Below, piece by piece: positions 34,342 to 43,101 of a stretch of 64,000 bases of DNA. The stretch comes from Citricoccus sp. CH26A (GTDB taxonomy: Bacteria > Actinomycetota > Actinomycetes > Actinomycetales > Micrococcaceae), in NCBI RefSeq assembly GCF_000224415.1, contig NZ_AFXQ01000006.1, positions 62,001-126,000 of the forward strand, written 5' to 3'. A model generated the notes under the pieces. That model did no database searches. It was not told the origin of the DNA and was given only the letters and a program-made list of their open reading frames with translations. Position 1 is the stretch's first letter, and every line of letters starts with the position of its first letter. The translations under genes and the position numbers were made by a program.

Positions 34342-36633
34342 TCAGGACGAGCGCGGGCCCGTGCCGTTGCCCTGGTTCTCACCGGGGGCGCGGCCGCCGT
34401 CGTGGTTGCCGCTGTTGTTGCCGGGGCCCCTGTTCGGGTTGTCCCGGCCGCTGTTGTTGCCGGGCCCCTTGTTCGGGTTGTCCGTGCCGGCACCCGGCTG
34501 GCCGGTGCCGCTGACGCTGAGCGGGAGGCGCACCTCGGAGGTGGAGGCGTACCGGTCGTCGTAGGTCACGGTCATGACCAGGGTGCCCTCGGCCGCGGTC
34601 CCGGGAGCGGAGATCCCGGCGAGGGTGACGGTCTCACCCTCGGCGGCGATGTCCTGGGAGCCGAGTTCGGTCACCGTGCCGTCGGTGGCCTCGAAGGCCA
34701 CGGCGACGTCGGTGGCCTCGCCGGCGCCGTCGGAGTCCAGCTCGAGGTCGTCCAGGGTCAGGACGATCTCCTCACCGGGGGCCACTGTCCCGGGAGCTCC
34801 CGTCACCTCCACGGAGTTCTTGGAGAAGTCCGGACGGATGTCACCGGTGGCGGCGGTCTGCGCCTGGATGTACTCCTGGTACGCCTGGTTGTCCATGATG
34901 CCCAGGTCGACGTACCCCTGCTGGCCGGTGGCGAAGCCCTCGTAACCGTCGGGGGCGGGGTTCTCGGTGCCGACCCAGGAGGTGTCACCCAGGAAGGACA
35001 GGGTGGCGATGGTGTACACCTGGTCCATCTCCACCGGCTCGCCGCCGATCCAGATGCCGGTGACCTTGTCGTCCTGGGCACGGGAGTCGTCGAAGGTGTA
35101 GGTCAGCTCCTCGGACCAACCCAGGTGGTTGGTCTTCTGCCCGTTCTGCCAGTTCTCCTCGAGGACCTGCTTGATCGAGGAGCCCGGGAGGTCGAAGTAG
35201 ACCAGGGTGTTGCCGAACGGCGCGAAGTCGAGGACCTCGCCGAGGGTCACCGTGCCGTGTGCGGCGGTCGGCTTGGCGGTGAACTCACCGCCCGCGGTGA
35301 ACTGGTCGTACAGCAGTTCGGCGCGCAGGCCGCCGGAGTTGGTCACGCCCAGGTCGACGGCGGGATTGGACAGGGCGACCCTGTCCTTGAGGGCATTGGC
35401 GGCCCAGTTGCCCAGGGTGGTCTCCTGGCGTCGGGTGCCGCCGGCTCGCCAGGATCCCGATTCGGCGATGCGCACCTTGTAGTCGGTGGTGATCGATGCG
35501 TCGATCTCACCGATCTCGGTCTTCTGCAGCTCCTCGAACTCCGCGACGGCCGCCTGCTCCAGGGCGTAGACGGCGGCGGTGGCCTCGGACTCCGCGGCGG
35601 CGGCTGCGGCATCCTGCTCCGACTGCTCGATCAGCGAGGAGTCGTAGCCGAGGACCTCGGAGGTCTCGGTATCGATCTCGAGCTCGACGGCGGCGAGCAG
35701 GTTGCCGGACTGACCGGCCTGCACCACCGGGCGGTTCTTGGGTCCGTCCTCGGTGGGGACGGTGGTGTCGTAGTTATAGGCCTGGTGGGAGTGGCCGTTG
35801 AAGATCACGTCCACCGCCGGGTCGGTGTCGTTGACGATGCGCTCGAAGACCTCGGAACGGGCGGTCTCCTCCTCGAGCGAGCCGTTGCCGTCGGCACCGT
35901 CGTGGTAGGAGGCCACGATGATGTCGGCCTCCTCATTGTCCTCGTCCTCGACGCCGTCCGAGAGCATCCGGGCGACCTCATTGACGGCGTCCACGTGGTA
36001 CGGGACCTCATTGCCCTCGAGGCCGGCACCGGTGGTGGTGGCGTAGAGGTTGTTCGGCACGGCGCCGATCACGGCGACCGTCACGCCGCCCACCTCGAAC
36101 ACCTCGTGGGAGGACAGGACCGGGTCCTTGGTCTCCGGGTCCACGAAGTTCGCGGCCAGGATATCGAAGTCCGCGATCTCCAGCACGCGGTCCTGCAGGT
36201 CGTCCAGGCCCTTGTCGAACTCGTGGTTGCCGGCGGCCGAGACGTCCAGGTCGAGGGCGTTCATGATCTCCAGGGTCGGTTCGTCCTGCTGGACGTTGGA
36301 CACCGAGGCCGAGGCGCCGATCAGGTCCCCGGCGCTGGTGAACAGGGTGGACCCCTCCCCCTGGGCGGCCTCGAACGCGGCACGATAGTCCTCCACGGTG
36401 TCGGCGAACTGCGTGCCGGAGAAGTCGGGGGACAGGGCGCCGTGGAAGTCATTGAAGCTCAGGAGCGAGATCTTCTCCGTGCCCTCGGCGGCCGGGACGG
36501 CGGCGGCCTCGATGGCCTCCCCGGCGGTCACGGTCGGCACGGTGGTGTCGGCGGAGGCCGGGAGCGCTGCGGCAGGGGCGATGGCGAGCCCCGCGGTGAG
36601 CACACCGGCCAGCAAGGATTTCCTTGGCTGCAT
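34342..36633 (-). CDS. Secreted bifunctional metallophosphatase/5'-nucleotidase (UshA-like)
   Basis: 763 aa. Signal peptide residues 1-28 (...ALPASA-DTT). The metallophosphatase domain has LLSFNDFHGAL, AGDLIGAS, AAGNHEFDKG and NGHSHQ, which supply the two-metal ligands; the 5'-nucleotidase C-terminal domain follows at ~390-600 (TLGNWAANAL, TNSGGLRAE, FAPFGNTL). Residues ~610-715 form an Ig-like domain. The last ~45 residues are a Gly/Asn/Pro tail ending in GPRSS. The enzyme releases phosphate from extracellular nucleotides and, together with the secreted nuclease downstream, could let the cell use DNA as a phosphate or nucleoside source. GAGGAACC lies before the ATG. Confidence 0.94.
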   Translation of the reverse strand: MQPRKSLLAGVLTAGLAIAPAAALPASADTTVPTVTAGEAIEAAAVPAAEGTEKISLLSFNDFHGALSPDFSGTQFADTVEDYRAAFEAAQGEGSTLFTSAGDLIGASASVSNVQQDEPTLEIMNALDLDVSAAGNHEFDKGLDDLQDRVLEIADFDILAANFVDPETKDPVLSSHEVFEVGGVTVAVIGAVPNNLYATTTGAGLEGNEVPYHVDAVNEVARMLSDGVEDEDNEEADIIVASYHDGADGNGSLEEETARSEVFERIVNDTDPAVDVIFNGHSHQAYNYDTTVPTEDGPKNRPVVQAGQSGNLLAAVELEIDTETSEVLGYDSSLIEQSEQDAAAAAAESEATAAVYALEQAAVAEFEELQKTEIGEIDASITTDYKVRIAESGSWRAGGTRRQETTLGNWAANALKDRVALSNPAVDLGVTNSGGLRAELLYDQFTAGGEFTAKPTAAHGTVTLGEVLDFAPFGNTLVYFDLPGSSIKQVLEENWQNGQKTNHLGWSEELTYTFDDSRAQDDKVTGIWIGGEPVEMDQVYTIATLSFLGDTSWVGTENPAPDGYEGFATGQQGYVDLGIMDNQAYQEYIQAQTAATGDIRPDFSKNSVEVTGAPGTVAPGEEIVLTLDDLELDSDGAGEATDVAVAFEATDGTVTELGSQDIAAEGETVTLAGISAPGTAAEGTLVMTVTYDDRYASTSEVRLPLSVSGTGQPGAGTDNPNKGPGNNSGRDNPNRGPGNNSGNHDGGRAPGENQGNGTGPRSS

Positions 36634-36865
36634 CAGTCTGTGGTTCCTCTGGTGCCCCAGAAACGGTGCGGTCCAGCCGGCGACGGGGCTGATTCCGGCG
36701 TGGACGACCGCCGTCCGAGAAGGACGACGGTCCCATCATCGCACCACCCCCGCATGAAGTCTCGGTGACGCCGGAAATAACGGGAGGGCATACGACAGAT
36801 GCAGGGGCACGGCGGACCGGTTCCCCGCCTGACACGGGAGCATGCGGCGCGTGATGCCGCGGAGA

Positions 36866-36922
36866 GCGGATGGTAAGGGATTCGAACCCTTGGCACGGGG
36901 TTACCGCACACTGGTTTTCAAG
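36866..36922. repeat. attL: displaced 3' part of tRNA-Ser(TGA)
   Basis: 57 bp match positions 56211-56267 with a single difference (A at 36908, G at 56253). It is the 3' half of tRNA-Ser(TGA) on the minus strand, from the anticodon loop to the acceptor end, with no 5' half. This is the scar left when an element integrated in the tRNA gene and replaced the 3' end with its own copy. Confidence 0.93.
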
Positions 36923-37476
36923 TTTCGGCGACCCCGGAATGGCGGGTTCCGGACGGTTTCGCGGTGTCCCAAGTTCCCCGGAATCACGCGCATTTGAGTC
37001 TGTCGCGTGCTTCCTCGTGTTGCGACGTTGCTGCGCCTGTGGCCACAGAATGGCCACAGTCGGCACCGGCATTTTCCGGATCGTTCAGAGTGACGGCGCG
37101 TTGTCTGAACAGAGTGTTTCGCCACAGTCGGCATGGGGATGCTCGAATACCCGGGAGGTAGTCCGCCACGGCGGGCACATGGTCTCCGAAATCCCCCACC
37201 GCCTATCCCAGTGGGGACTTCCGCATGATTTCGAAATATTCGATACGGCGAGAATAGTGGGTATAGGGCCATCTGAGGGCAAAATGCGGGCAGAAACAAG
37301 GCAGGAGTTCTTCTGCCTCAATAGTCGCTTCATCGGATTAGTACTCGCCACTTCGTTGAGCTCCGGCCTGAGGCTAGCGCTGGGTCGCACCCTAATCGAG
37401 CCGCCTTGGTCCGAGAGATCCTGGCTTTTGAGATGAGCCTGGGCGTAGCGTGCGGCGTCTGAGGGAGACCGCGGGA
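36923..37476. other. Element left end, no convincing gene
   Basis: This stretch has more A and T than the chromosome around it and only short frames with no recognisable similarity; frames running through the tRNA scar are artefacts. It contains short repeats that may be integrase arm sites (listed separately). Confidence 0.6.
37041..37133. repeat. Putative integrase arm-type sites, left end
   Basis: GGCCACAG occurs at 37041-37048 and 37052-37059 with 11-bp spacing, and the longer GCCACAGTCGGCA occurs at 37053-37065 and 37121-37133. The same GGCCACAG-N3-GGCCA pair is found at 56123-56140 beside attR and at 51338-51353 in the 3' end of int. Presence at both element ends suggests protein binding sites. 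Confidence 0.5.
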
Positions 37477-38220
37477 TCAAGGGAGTGGGAAGCGCTTAAT
37501 CACCATATCGGCCAGCGACGTTGTCCGACTGTCGATGTCATCGGCGGTCCAAGAGTCTCGCGTGGCGAGCTCGGTGTTCAGCGAGAGATTATTGCGGTAT
37601 CCGATGAACCTGCCCTTGGAGTCCTGACGGTCGCGCTTCTCCATAAACGACTTATTACCAAGGTTGCTGTTGTAGGCGGTAATGGTGAGGTTACCGAGTC
37701 GGTGCCGGTGCTCCTCTTGAACCTGCATGGCTGCCTCTGGGCCCCCGAGCATCTCCTGCCACGCGGATGGCAAGTTCTCGCCCTGCGGAAGGATGTGCTC
37801 GATCGTCCAGACGAAATGGTTCTTCTCCTGACGCCACAGGTCCACCTTCGTCTCCTTGGTCATGGCATCCTCGGCCAACGTTGCGAGTACGAACCTCGTT
37901 ACGTCTGTGTTCTCCTCGTAGATCCGCCCCACCAGGCGCGCCCGGAACTCTTCGTCCGACGCCGAAACAGAATTTAGACGTTCGCTGACGACCGCCAGGA
38001 CCTCATCACCACGGGCATTACCCACAGCGTCGATAGTGGTCATGAACAGCTTCGCGAGGGCATACGTGGGTGGGTACCCCGTCAAGTTACGCCGGACGAA
38101 GAAGCTTGTCAGGCGATCAACGGCCGTCTCAACTTGCTTGTCGGTCAGTTCCAGTTCGGACTGCTTAGACATCAGCCACATGATCAGCACATACGAGGGC
38201 GCACCCTGGGCACGCATCAA
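37477..38220 (-). pseudogene. GmrSD-type (DUF262/DUF1524) restriction protein, 5' truncated by an IS
   Basis: About 248 codons remain. The C-terminal DUF1524 nuclease motif is intact: VWTIEHILPQGENLPSAW followed by RLGNLTITAYNSNLGNKSF, the HNH-like pair of this family. Upstream is only the end of the DUF262 helical region; the N-terminal NTP-binding part that should precede it is missing because an IS3 element starts at 38221. The ATG at 38220 is an accident of the junction. Full-length relatives are type IV restriction enzymes that cut modified phage DNA. No remainder of the gene was found on the far side of the IS, so a deletion accompanied or followed insertion. Confidence 0.85.
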
Positions 38221-38253
38221 TGGGACTGCTGCACGAATAGGTGACAGGGTGGG

Positions 38254-39123
38254 TCAGGCTGCCTGAGCGGCCGGTGTGGTCATGATGGTCTCGTATTCGA
38301 CGGGGGTCAATCGGCCCAGGGCTGCTTGCCGGCGGCGTCGGTGGTAAGTCCGCTCGATCCAGGTGACAATCGCGATCCGCAGCTGTTGGCGGGTCGTCCA
38401 CTGGCGGCGGTCCAGGACGTTCTTCTGCAGGAGCGCGAAGAAGCTCTCCATCGCGGCGTTATCCCCGGCCGCGCCGACCCGGCCCATGGACCCGACCATG
38501 GCGTGACGGTGCAGGGCGCGCACGAATTTCCGGGACCGAAATTGAGACCCCCGGTCCGTGTGGACCACGCAGCCGGCCACTTCGGTGCGTCTGGCCACGG
38601 CATTGTTGAGCGCATCCACGGCCAGGCGGGACTTCATCCGGTCGCTAATGGAGTAGCCCACGATCCGGTTGGAGTACACGTCCTTGATCGCGCACAGGTA
38701 GAGCTTTCCCTGACCGGTGCGGTGTTCGGTGATGTCGGCCAACCAGAGCTCGTTCGGGGCGTCGGCGGTGAAGTAGCGTTTCACCAGATCGTCGTGGACC
38801 GGCGGGCCGGGCTTTTTGCCGTTCTTGCCGCGCTTCTTCCCGAACGCCGACCACCACCCGTTGGTCGAGCAAACCCGCCACATCGTCCGGTCGCACGCGG
38901 CGTGGCCGGCATCGCGGGCCTCGTCGGCCAGGTACCGGTAGCCGAACTCGGGGTCGTCGCAGTGGGCGTCGAACAACGCGTTGGCCAGGTGCGCCTCGGC
39001 CAGTTCGGCGTCGGTGACCGGAGTGACGAGCCAGCGGTAATAGGGCTGGCGGGAGAGCTTCAGGACCCGACACGTCACCGTGACGGGGACTCCGTCGGCG
39101 GCGAGCTCCTTCACGAGCGGGTA
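38254..39123 (-). CDS. IS3-family transposase orfB (DDE domain), separated from orfA
   Basis: The frame begins just inside the IS110 junction at 39123; the first ATG is at 39114, giving 286 aa. It has the helical HTH_21-type start and the rve integrase core with DDE residues: DITEHRTGQGKLY (Asp), VVHTDRGSQFRS (Asp) and DNAAMESFFALLQ (Glu). In the intact element it is made as an OrfAB fusion by -1 frameshifting at AAAAGG. Here the join is broken by the IS110 insertion, so fusion transposase cannot be made from this copy, although the catalytic domain is complete. Confidence 0.88.
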   Translation of the reverse strand, partial: YPLVKELAADGVPVTVTCRVLKLSRQPYYRWLVTPVTDAELAEAHLANALFDAHCDDPEFGYRYLADEARDAGHAACDRTMWRVCSTNGWWSAFGKKRGKNGKKPGPPVHDDLVKRYFTADAPNELWLADITEHRTGQGKLYLCAIKDVYSNRIVGYSISDRMKSRLAVDALNNAVARRTEVAGCVVHTDRGSQFRSRKFVRALHRHAMVGSMGRVGAAGDNAAMESFFALLQKNVLDRRQWTTRQQLRIAIVTWIERTYHRRRRQAALGRLTPVEYETIMTTPAAQAA

Positions 39124-39384
39124 GCGCTGTAATGGCTTCTGGCGGGCCTGTGGCCGGCTGAGAGGCTGAGCCGTAGTTCGGTCGTGTGACTCCGGGTAGA
39201 ACCGACCCGCCCGGTGGCGGTGTCTTTAAAAGGACGTGTCCGCGGTCGAACTACGGCTCGGTCTGTCCGCGCAGATGCCTTGATCAGAAGCCTGTCCGCC
39301 CCCACGGCGTGACTCATTACAGAAGTGTCTCTGAGCGACCCCGGGCCAGCCCGCCGCAGTGCTGATACCCCGAAGGAGCTCACT
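39124..39384 (+). ncRNA. Candidate bridge RNA region of the IS110 element
   Basis: IS110-group elements encode a structured bridge RNA in the non-coding left end that guides recombination. This leader has no gene and contains a 13-bp perfect inverted repeat (GAGCCGTAGTTCG at 39168-39180, complement at 39247-39259) and other paired segments. Identity as a bridge RNA rests on position and family knowledge; guide loops were not resolved. Confidence 0.4.
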
Positions 39385-40431
39385 ATGCCTGTAGTCGCCG
39401 AACACTTCGAACACGTTGTCGGCATCGACACCCATGCCCGCTCTCACACCTACTGCATCGTCGAAACGCGCACCGGTGTCGTCGTCGACACCGGCACGTT
39501 CCCGACCAGCAGCGCGGGGCTCGACCGCGCGATCAGCTGGATCGGGCGACGATCGCGAGGAACGACAGTGCTGGCCGCCGTCGAGGGAACCTCCTCCTAC
39601 GGTGCCGGCATCACCGCAGCCCTGACCGCCACCGGTATCGAGGTGGCCGAGATCCGGCCACTGTCGCGACCGTCGCGTGCCCGAACGGGCAAGTCGGATC
39701 CCATCGATGCCGAGGCCGCGGCGCGGGTGGTGATCGGCGAAGACCTGCGCCGCCTCGCTCAACCGCGCCGCACCGGAGATCGAGCAGCCCTGCGGGTACT
39801 GCTTGCGGCTCGCTCCCTCCTGGACCAGCAGCGCACCGCCAACCGGAACGCACTCACCGCGCTGCTACGCAGCACGAACCTGGCCGTCGACGCCCGCAAA
39901 CCGCTCACAGACACCCAGGTCGCAGCCATTGCCGGATGGCGGACCGGACGCGACGATGCCACCACGCGGGTGTTCCGGGAAGAAGCGCGCCGGCTCGCCA
40001 AGACCGTTGTCGAGCAAACTCGTCTCCTTCAAGACAATCACCGCCACCTCGCCCAGCTCACCGAAGCTCTCGCACCCGGTCTGCAGACCATTCCCGGAGT
40101 CGGAGCAGTCACCGGCGCGATTCTCGTCACCGCGTACTCCCACCACGGCCGCGTGCGATCTGAAGCCGCTTTCGCGTCCCTTGGAGGAATAGCACCGTTG
40201 CCAGCATCGTCGGGAAACACCACCCGCCATCGGCTCTCCCGATCCGGCGACCGCCAACTCAACCGCGCAGTCGACGTCGTCGTCCGAACCCGCATGAGCT
40301 ACGACCAACCCACCCGCAACTATGTGACACGCCGACGCTCCGAAGGCCTCTCGAAACGGGAGATCAGGCGCTGCCTCAAACGCTACGTCTGCCGCTCCCT
40401 CTACCGGGAGCTACGCAGGCGAATGGCTTGA
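39385..40431 (+). CDS. IS110-family transposase (DEDD/serine recombinase)
   Basis: 348 aa from ATG 39385 with AAGGAG 8 bases upstream. The N-terminal RuvC-like DEDD domain shows HVVGIDTHARSHTYC, AAVEGTSSYGA and KSDPIDAEAAARV; the C-terminal Transposase_20 domain shows LQTIPGVGAVTGAILVTAY and SGNTTRHRLSRSGDRQLNRA, with the serine expected to attack DNA. Both domains appear intact, so the element could be active. It reads opposite to the IS3 genes around it. Confidence 0.94.
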   Translation: MPVVAEHFEHVVGIDTHARSHTYCIVETRTGVVVDTGTFPTSSAGLDRAISWIGRRSRGTTVLAAVEGTSSYGAGITAALTATGIEVAEIRPLSRPSRARTGKSDPIDAEAAARVVIGEDLRRLAQPRRTGDRAALRVLLAARSLLDQQRTANRNALTALLRSTNLAVDARKPLTDTQVAAIAGWRTGRDDATTRVFREEARRLAKTVVEQTRLLQDNHRHLAQLTEALAPGLQTIPGVGAVTGAILVTAYSHHGRVRSEAAFASLGGIAPLPASSGNTTRHRLSRSGDRQLNRAVDVVVRTRMSYDQPTRNYVTRRRSEGLSKREIRRCLKRYVCRSLYRELRRRMA

Positions 40432-40751
40432 CTCCCGGCATAGAAGCGTCCTTTTGACGGCAGGTTGGCCTGCGACAGGTAGGCCGCGGCGCGGCGCAGC
40501 ACCTCGTTCTCCTGCTCCAGCAACCGGATGCGCTTCTTGGCCTCGCGCAGTTCCGCGTTCTCTGCGGCGGTCGTTCCGGGCCGGGCGCCGTCCTCGACGT
40601 CGGCCTGGCGCATCCAGTTGCGCAGGCAAGACTCCGCGATGCCGAAATCCGCGGCGATCTGCTTGATGGTCTGGCCGGGTTCACGGTTGCGGGCGACGCG
40701 CACGACGTCGTCGCGGAACTCCCGGGGATAGGGCTTGGGCACGGTGCTCAT
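40401..40751 (-). CDS. IS3-family orfA, 3' end replaced by IS110 sequence
   Basis: Codons from 40751 to about 40443 are genuine orfA: PYPREFRDDVVRVARNREPG and a helix-turn-helix (KQIAADFGIAESCLRNWMR), then a leucine-zipper-like coiled coil (AELREAKKRIRLLEQENEVL). After LPSKGRFY the frame runs into the IS110 right end and adds foreign residues. The protein would bind the IS ends; without orfB fusion it cannot transpose but could repress. Confidence 0.8.
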   Translation of the reverse strand: MSTVPKPYPREFRDDVVRVARNREPGQTIKQIAADFGIAESCLRNWMRQADVEDGARPGTTAAENAELREAKKRIRLLEQENEVLRRAAAYLSQANLPSKGRFYAGSQAIRLRSSR

Positions 40752-40973
40752 CCTTCCAGCAACGCCTCACAGCGTCACAGATCAGATGTCACCTATTCGT
40801 GCAGCAGTCCCTATTGCGGTGCACGATGTCTTCGCGTCCTCAGCCCATGGTGATGCGTTGATCAATCACCATCTGTGTTCCAAAGGTCGAAGCGAAACGG
40901 CGGCGGATCCATTTGAGTCTGCTGGTCGCCACGCGGGCACGCTCACGTGTCGAACCGTGAGAATATCCATGTC

Positions 40974-42674
40974 ATGACGACGTCCAAGGTTGTTGCCCGA
41001 GTCCTCGATGGACACCGACTTGAATGCGTGGTGACGCCACCTCAGGGTCAGTCCCTGACGCTCTCGGGCGCGGCGACTGATCCGATTCCCCAGTTCGAGA
41101 AGTCTGGGCTCGGAACCCACGCGTTTCTCGTGGACCATGCCTGGGCTTACGCATTGTCCAGGTTTCAGGCCGTTAACCTGCCGGACCTCGGCCAGCAGAA
41201 GAACGCCGAGAAGCGAGCCGAAGAGGCGAGGAAGATCACCGAGTGGGTGGCCGACCTTGCCGACGATCTCTCGGACGAAGAGAAGTTCGGGTGGTGTTCT
41301 GCTTGCATCAAGCAACAAGGGCACCGCAAGGTGAAGCAGCCCGTCGGTCAACTGCCTGCCTACCTCTGCAACGGATGTGGTACCCCAACGTGGTCTTGCG
41401 CCGGAATCGGGTGTAAGAACATGGCGGTTCGCGACCGGACCGCCTTAAAGATGCAGCCCTATTGTGCGGAGCATCGACACGACATTCCCGGTTTCGCCAA
41501 GGCCGATAGCGAGCTGGCAGCGCTGAACGAGTATGAGGAGTTCCTCGCGTACGACAAACCGAACTTGGCACGTAACGCCAAGATCGCAGGCGCTGTTGGC
41601 GCCGGCGTTGCCTTGGCGACGCCACTCGCCTACTTCGGTGCCCCCGTCGTCGGGGGCGCGATCGGGGCGATGGTCGGCGGCTACTCGGGGGCCGCGGCCA
41701 CCAGTTTCGGTCTCGCCCTTCTGGGGGGAGGATCACTGGCGATCGGCGGTTTAGGGATGGTCGGTGGCACCTATGTGGTCGCCGGTCTGGGTGCTGCCCT
41801 GGGCGGAAGCCTGGGGGCCTCGGTCATGAACGCCTACGTCCAGCAGGACAAGTCCTTCCACATTGAGATGCTCAGGGGGGGTACCGGCATTCCTGTGGTG
41901 GTCTGCAATGGGTTTCTCAGCGAAAGTGGCAAGGGCTGGGGCGAGTGGAAGGACATTGTCACCCGCCGATACCCGGACTCTCCCGTCTACCGCGTCCACT
42001 GGGGTGCCAGGGAACTTAGACACCTGGAACTGCTTGGAGGTAACGGGGCTGCAGGCGCTTTCGGGATAGCGGCCCTCAAGAATGCCGCAGCAAGGGCAGC
42101 CAAATCGGCCGCGATAAAGATCAACGCGGTCGCACCGGCGCTGATCGCCGCGGACCTGGCGAAGAACCCCTGGCACGTCGCCAAGAACCGTGCAGACAAG
42201 ACCGGCGTCATCCTCGCCGACCTGTTGGCTCGGACCGATGAGGAGTCCTATGTGCTGATCGGGCACAGCCTGGGCGCGAGGGCGATGGTGGTCACAGCCC
42301 AGACGCTGAGCACCAAACCTGGTGGGCCACGCGTTCACGCGGCGCACTTGCTCGGACCTGCCATCGGCGCCAAAAGCGACTGGCACTCGCTGACGGCCAC
42401 GGTTGATGACGCGGTGTACAACTACCACTCCAAAATGGACGATGTCCTTAAGTACGTTTATCCGGCTGCACAGGCGGGACAGACCCCTGCCGGATACAGC
42501 GGATTCGAGCCCGCGGTGGACCGGTTGAAGAACGTTGACGTGTCAAGCATCGTCAAGTCGCACCATGACTACCACCACAACGTATACCTGGAGAAAGCCG
42601 CATCCCCTGATGAGTCCGATCCAGGGCGGCCCGGCGGCACAGCACCTGAAGCCTCGGTTTCAGCTGATGCCTGA
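40974..42674 (+). CDS. DUF726 membrane alpha/beta-hydrolase with zinc-finger-like N-terminus
   Basis: 566 aa from ATG 40974 (GTG 40947 is an in-frame alternative; neither has a clear ribosome site). Residues ~108-165 hold four CxxC/CxxH-like pairs (WCSAC, LCNGCG, SCAGIGC, YCAEH), probably zinc ligands. Residues ~203-292 are Gly/Ala-rich hydrophobic helices. The C-terminal domain is an alpha/beta hydrolase with VVVCNGFLS, nucleophile Ser432 in GHSLGARA, and a late His region (HHDYHHN). This is the DUF726 family, known from fungal and animal TMCO4-like proteins and scattered in bacteria. Activity is unproven; a lipase-like or membrane-damaging effector is possible. Codon use is less GC-rich than in the chromosome. 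It sits in the island beside a broken restriction gene. Confidence 0.8.
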   Translation: MTTSKVVARVLDGHRLECVVTPPQGQSLTLSGAATDPIPQFEKSGLGTHAFLVDHAWAYALSRFQAVNLPDLGQQKNAEKRAEEARKITEWVADLADDLSDEEKFGWCSACIKQQGHRKVKQPVGQLPAYLCNGCGTPTWSCAGIGCKNMAVRDRTALKMQPYCAEHRHDIPGFAKADSELAALNEYEEFLAYDKPNLARNAKIAGAVGAGVALATPLAYFGAPVVGGAIGAMVGGYSGAAATSFGLALLGGGSLAIGGLGMVGGTYVVAGLGAALGGSLGASVMNAYVQQDKSFHIEMLRGGTGIPVVVCNGFLSESGKGWGEWKDIVTRRYPDSPVYRVHWGARELRHLELLGGNGAAGAFGIAALKNAAARAAKSAAIKINAVAPALIAADLAKNPWHVAKNRADKTGVILADLLARTDEESYVLIGHSLGARAMVVTAQTLSTKPGGPRVHAAHLLGPAIGAKSDWHSLTATVDDAVYNYHSKMDDVLKYVYPAAQAGQTPAGYSGFEPAVDRLKNVDVSSIVKSHHDYHHNVYLEKAASPDESDPGRPGGTAPEASVSADA

Positions 42675-43101
42675 CTGCACCCATCGGATGGGCTCGCCGG
42701 CGGCTCAAACTGCCACGTCCATAAGACTGGACGGTCGGATTGCCATCACGCTGATTGGTGCTCTCGACCTTGAGGTCTAAGCGCGGAGCCCGGAACCTCA
42801 CTGGAAACGCCGCAAAGGCCCGAGCCGATGGCGGCCGCGAATGGAGGGGCCGCCGGGTTGAGGACACCTTCGGCGACGGGGACGAATGGCGGGAACGGCA
42901 GCAACTGGACTGGTCAGAGACGCCGAAACGACGGCAGACGTCATCAACGACCCAAGCTAAAATTGGGCCGACTCCTAAGCAACGTCCTTCATCGAGGCAG
43001 GCCGCAGCTTGCCCCACTTGTCGCATCACGCTGCCGGCCACCGGACGGTGCGATTCGTGCTCTGACTGACGATTCGGCGCTGCACGCTGTGGCCGCCGGT
43101 T
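42675..43101. other. Non-coding stretch after the DUF726 gene
   Basis: Only short frames without similarity are seen, the longest overlapping the end of the DUF726 gene. No clear hairpin or promoter was recognised. Confidence 0.5.

Larger units (their letters stand above)
39124..40440 (+). mobile_element. IS110-family insertion sequence
   Basis: About 1.3 kb inserted into the IS3 orfA/orfB junction. Removing 39124-40440 with one copy of the TA dinucleotide restores the IS3 reading GACGCTTCTACCCGCTC, so the insertion point is seen to the base and a 2-bp TA core is duplicated. Ends lack inverted repeats, as expected for IS110. A long 261-bp leader precedes the single transposase gene. Confidence 0.85.
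38221..40812 (-). mobile_element. IS3-family insertion sequence, interrupted by an IS110 element
   Basis: Ends are a 25-bp inverted repeat GGGACTGCTGCACGAATAGG... (38222-38246 and 40787-40811). Two ORFs in the usual orfA/orfB arrangement with an A-rich frameshift site (TCAAAAGGA) are read leftward. The flanking bases (CAA left, ATT right) are not a target duplication, so one flank has been deleted or rearranged. The element cuts the GmrSD gene. Confidence 0.88.

Noticed and set aside
34315-36768. 817-codon plus-strand frame opposite the 5'-nucleotidase
   Set aside because: Same reason: antisense shadow of a clear metallophosphatase.
36870-37436. 188-codon frame starting in the tRNA scar
   Set aside because: First residues are translated tRNA sequence; no similarity or ribosome site.
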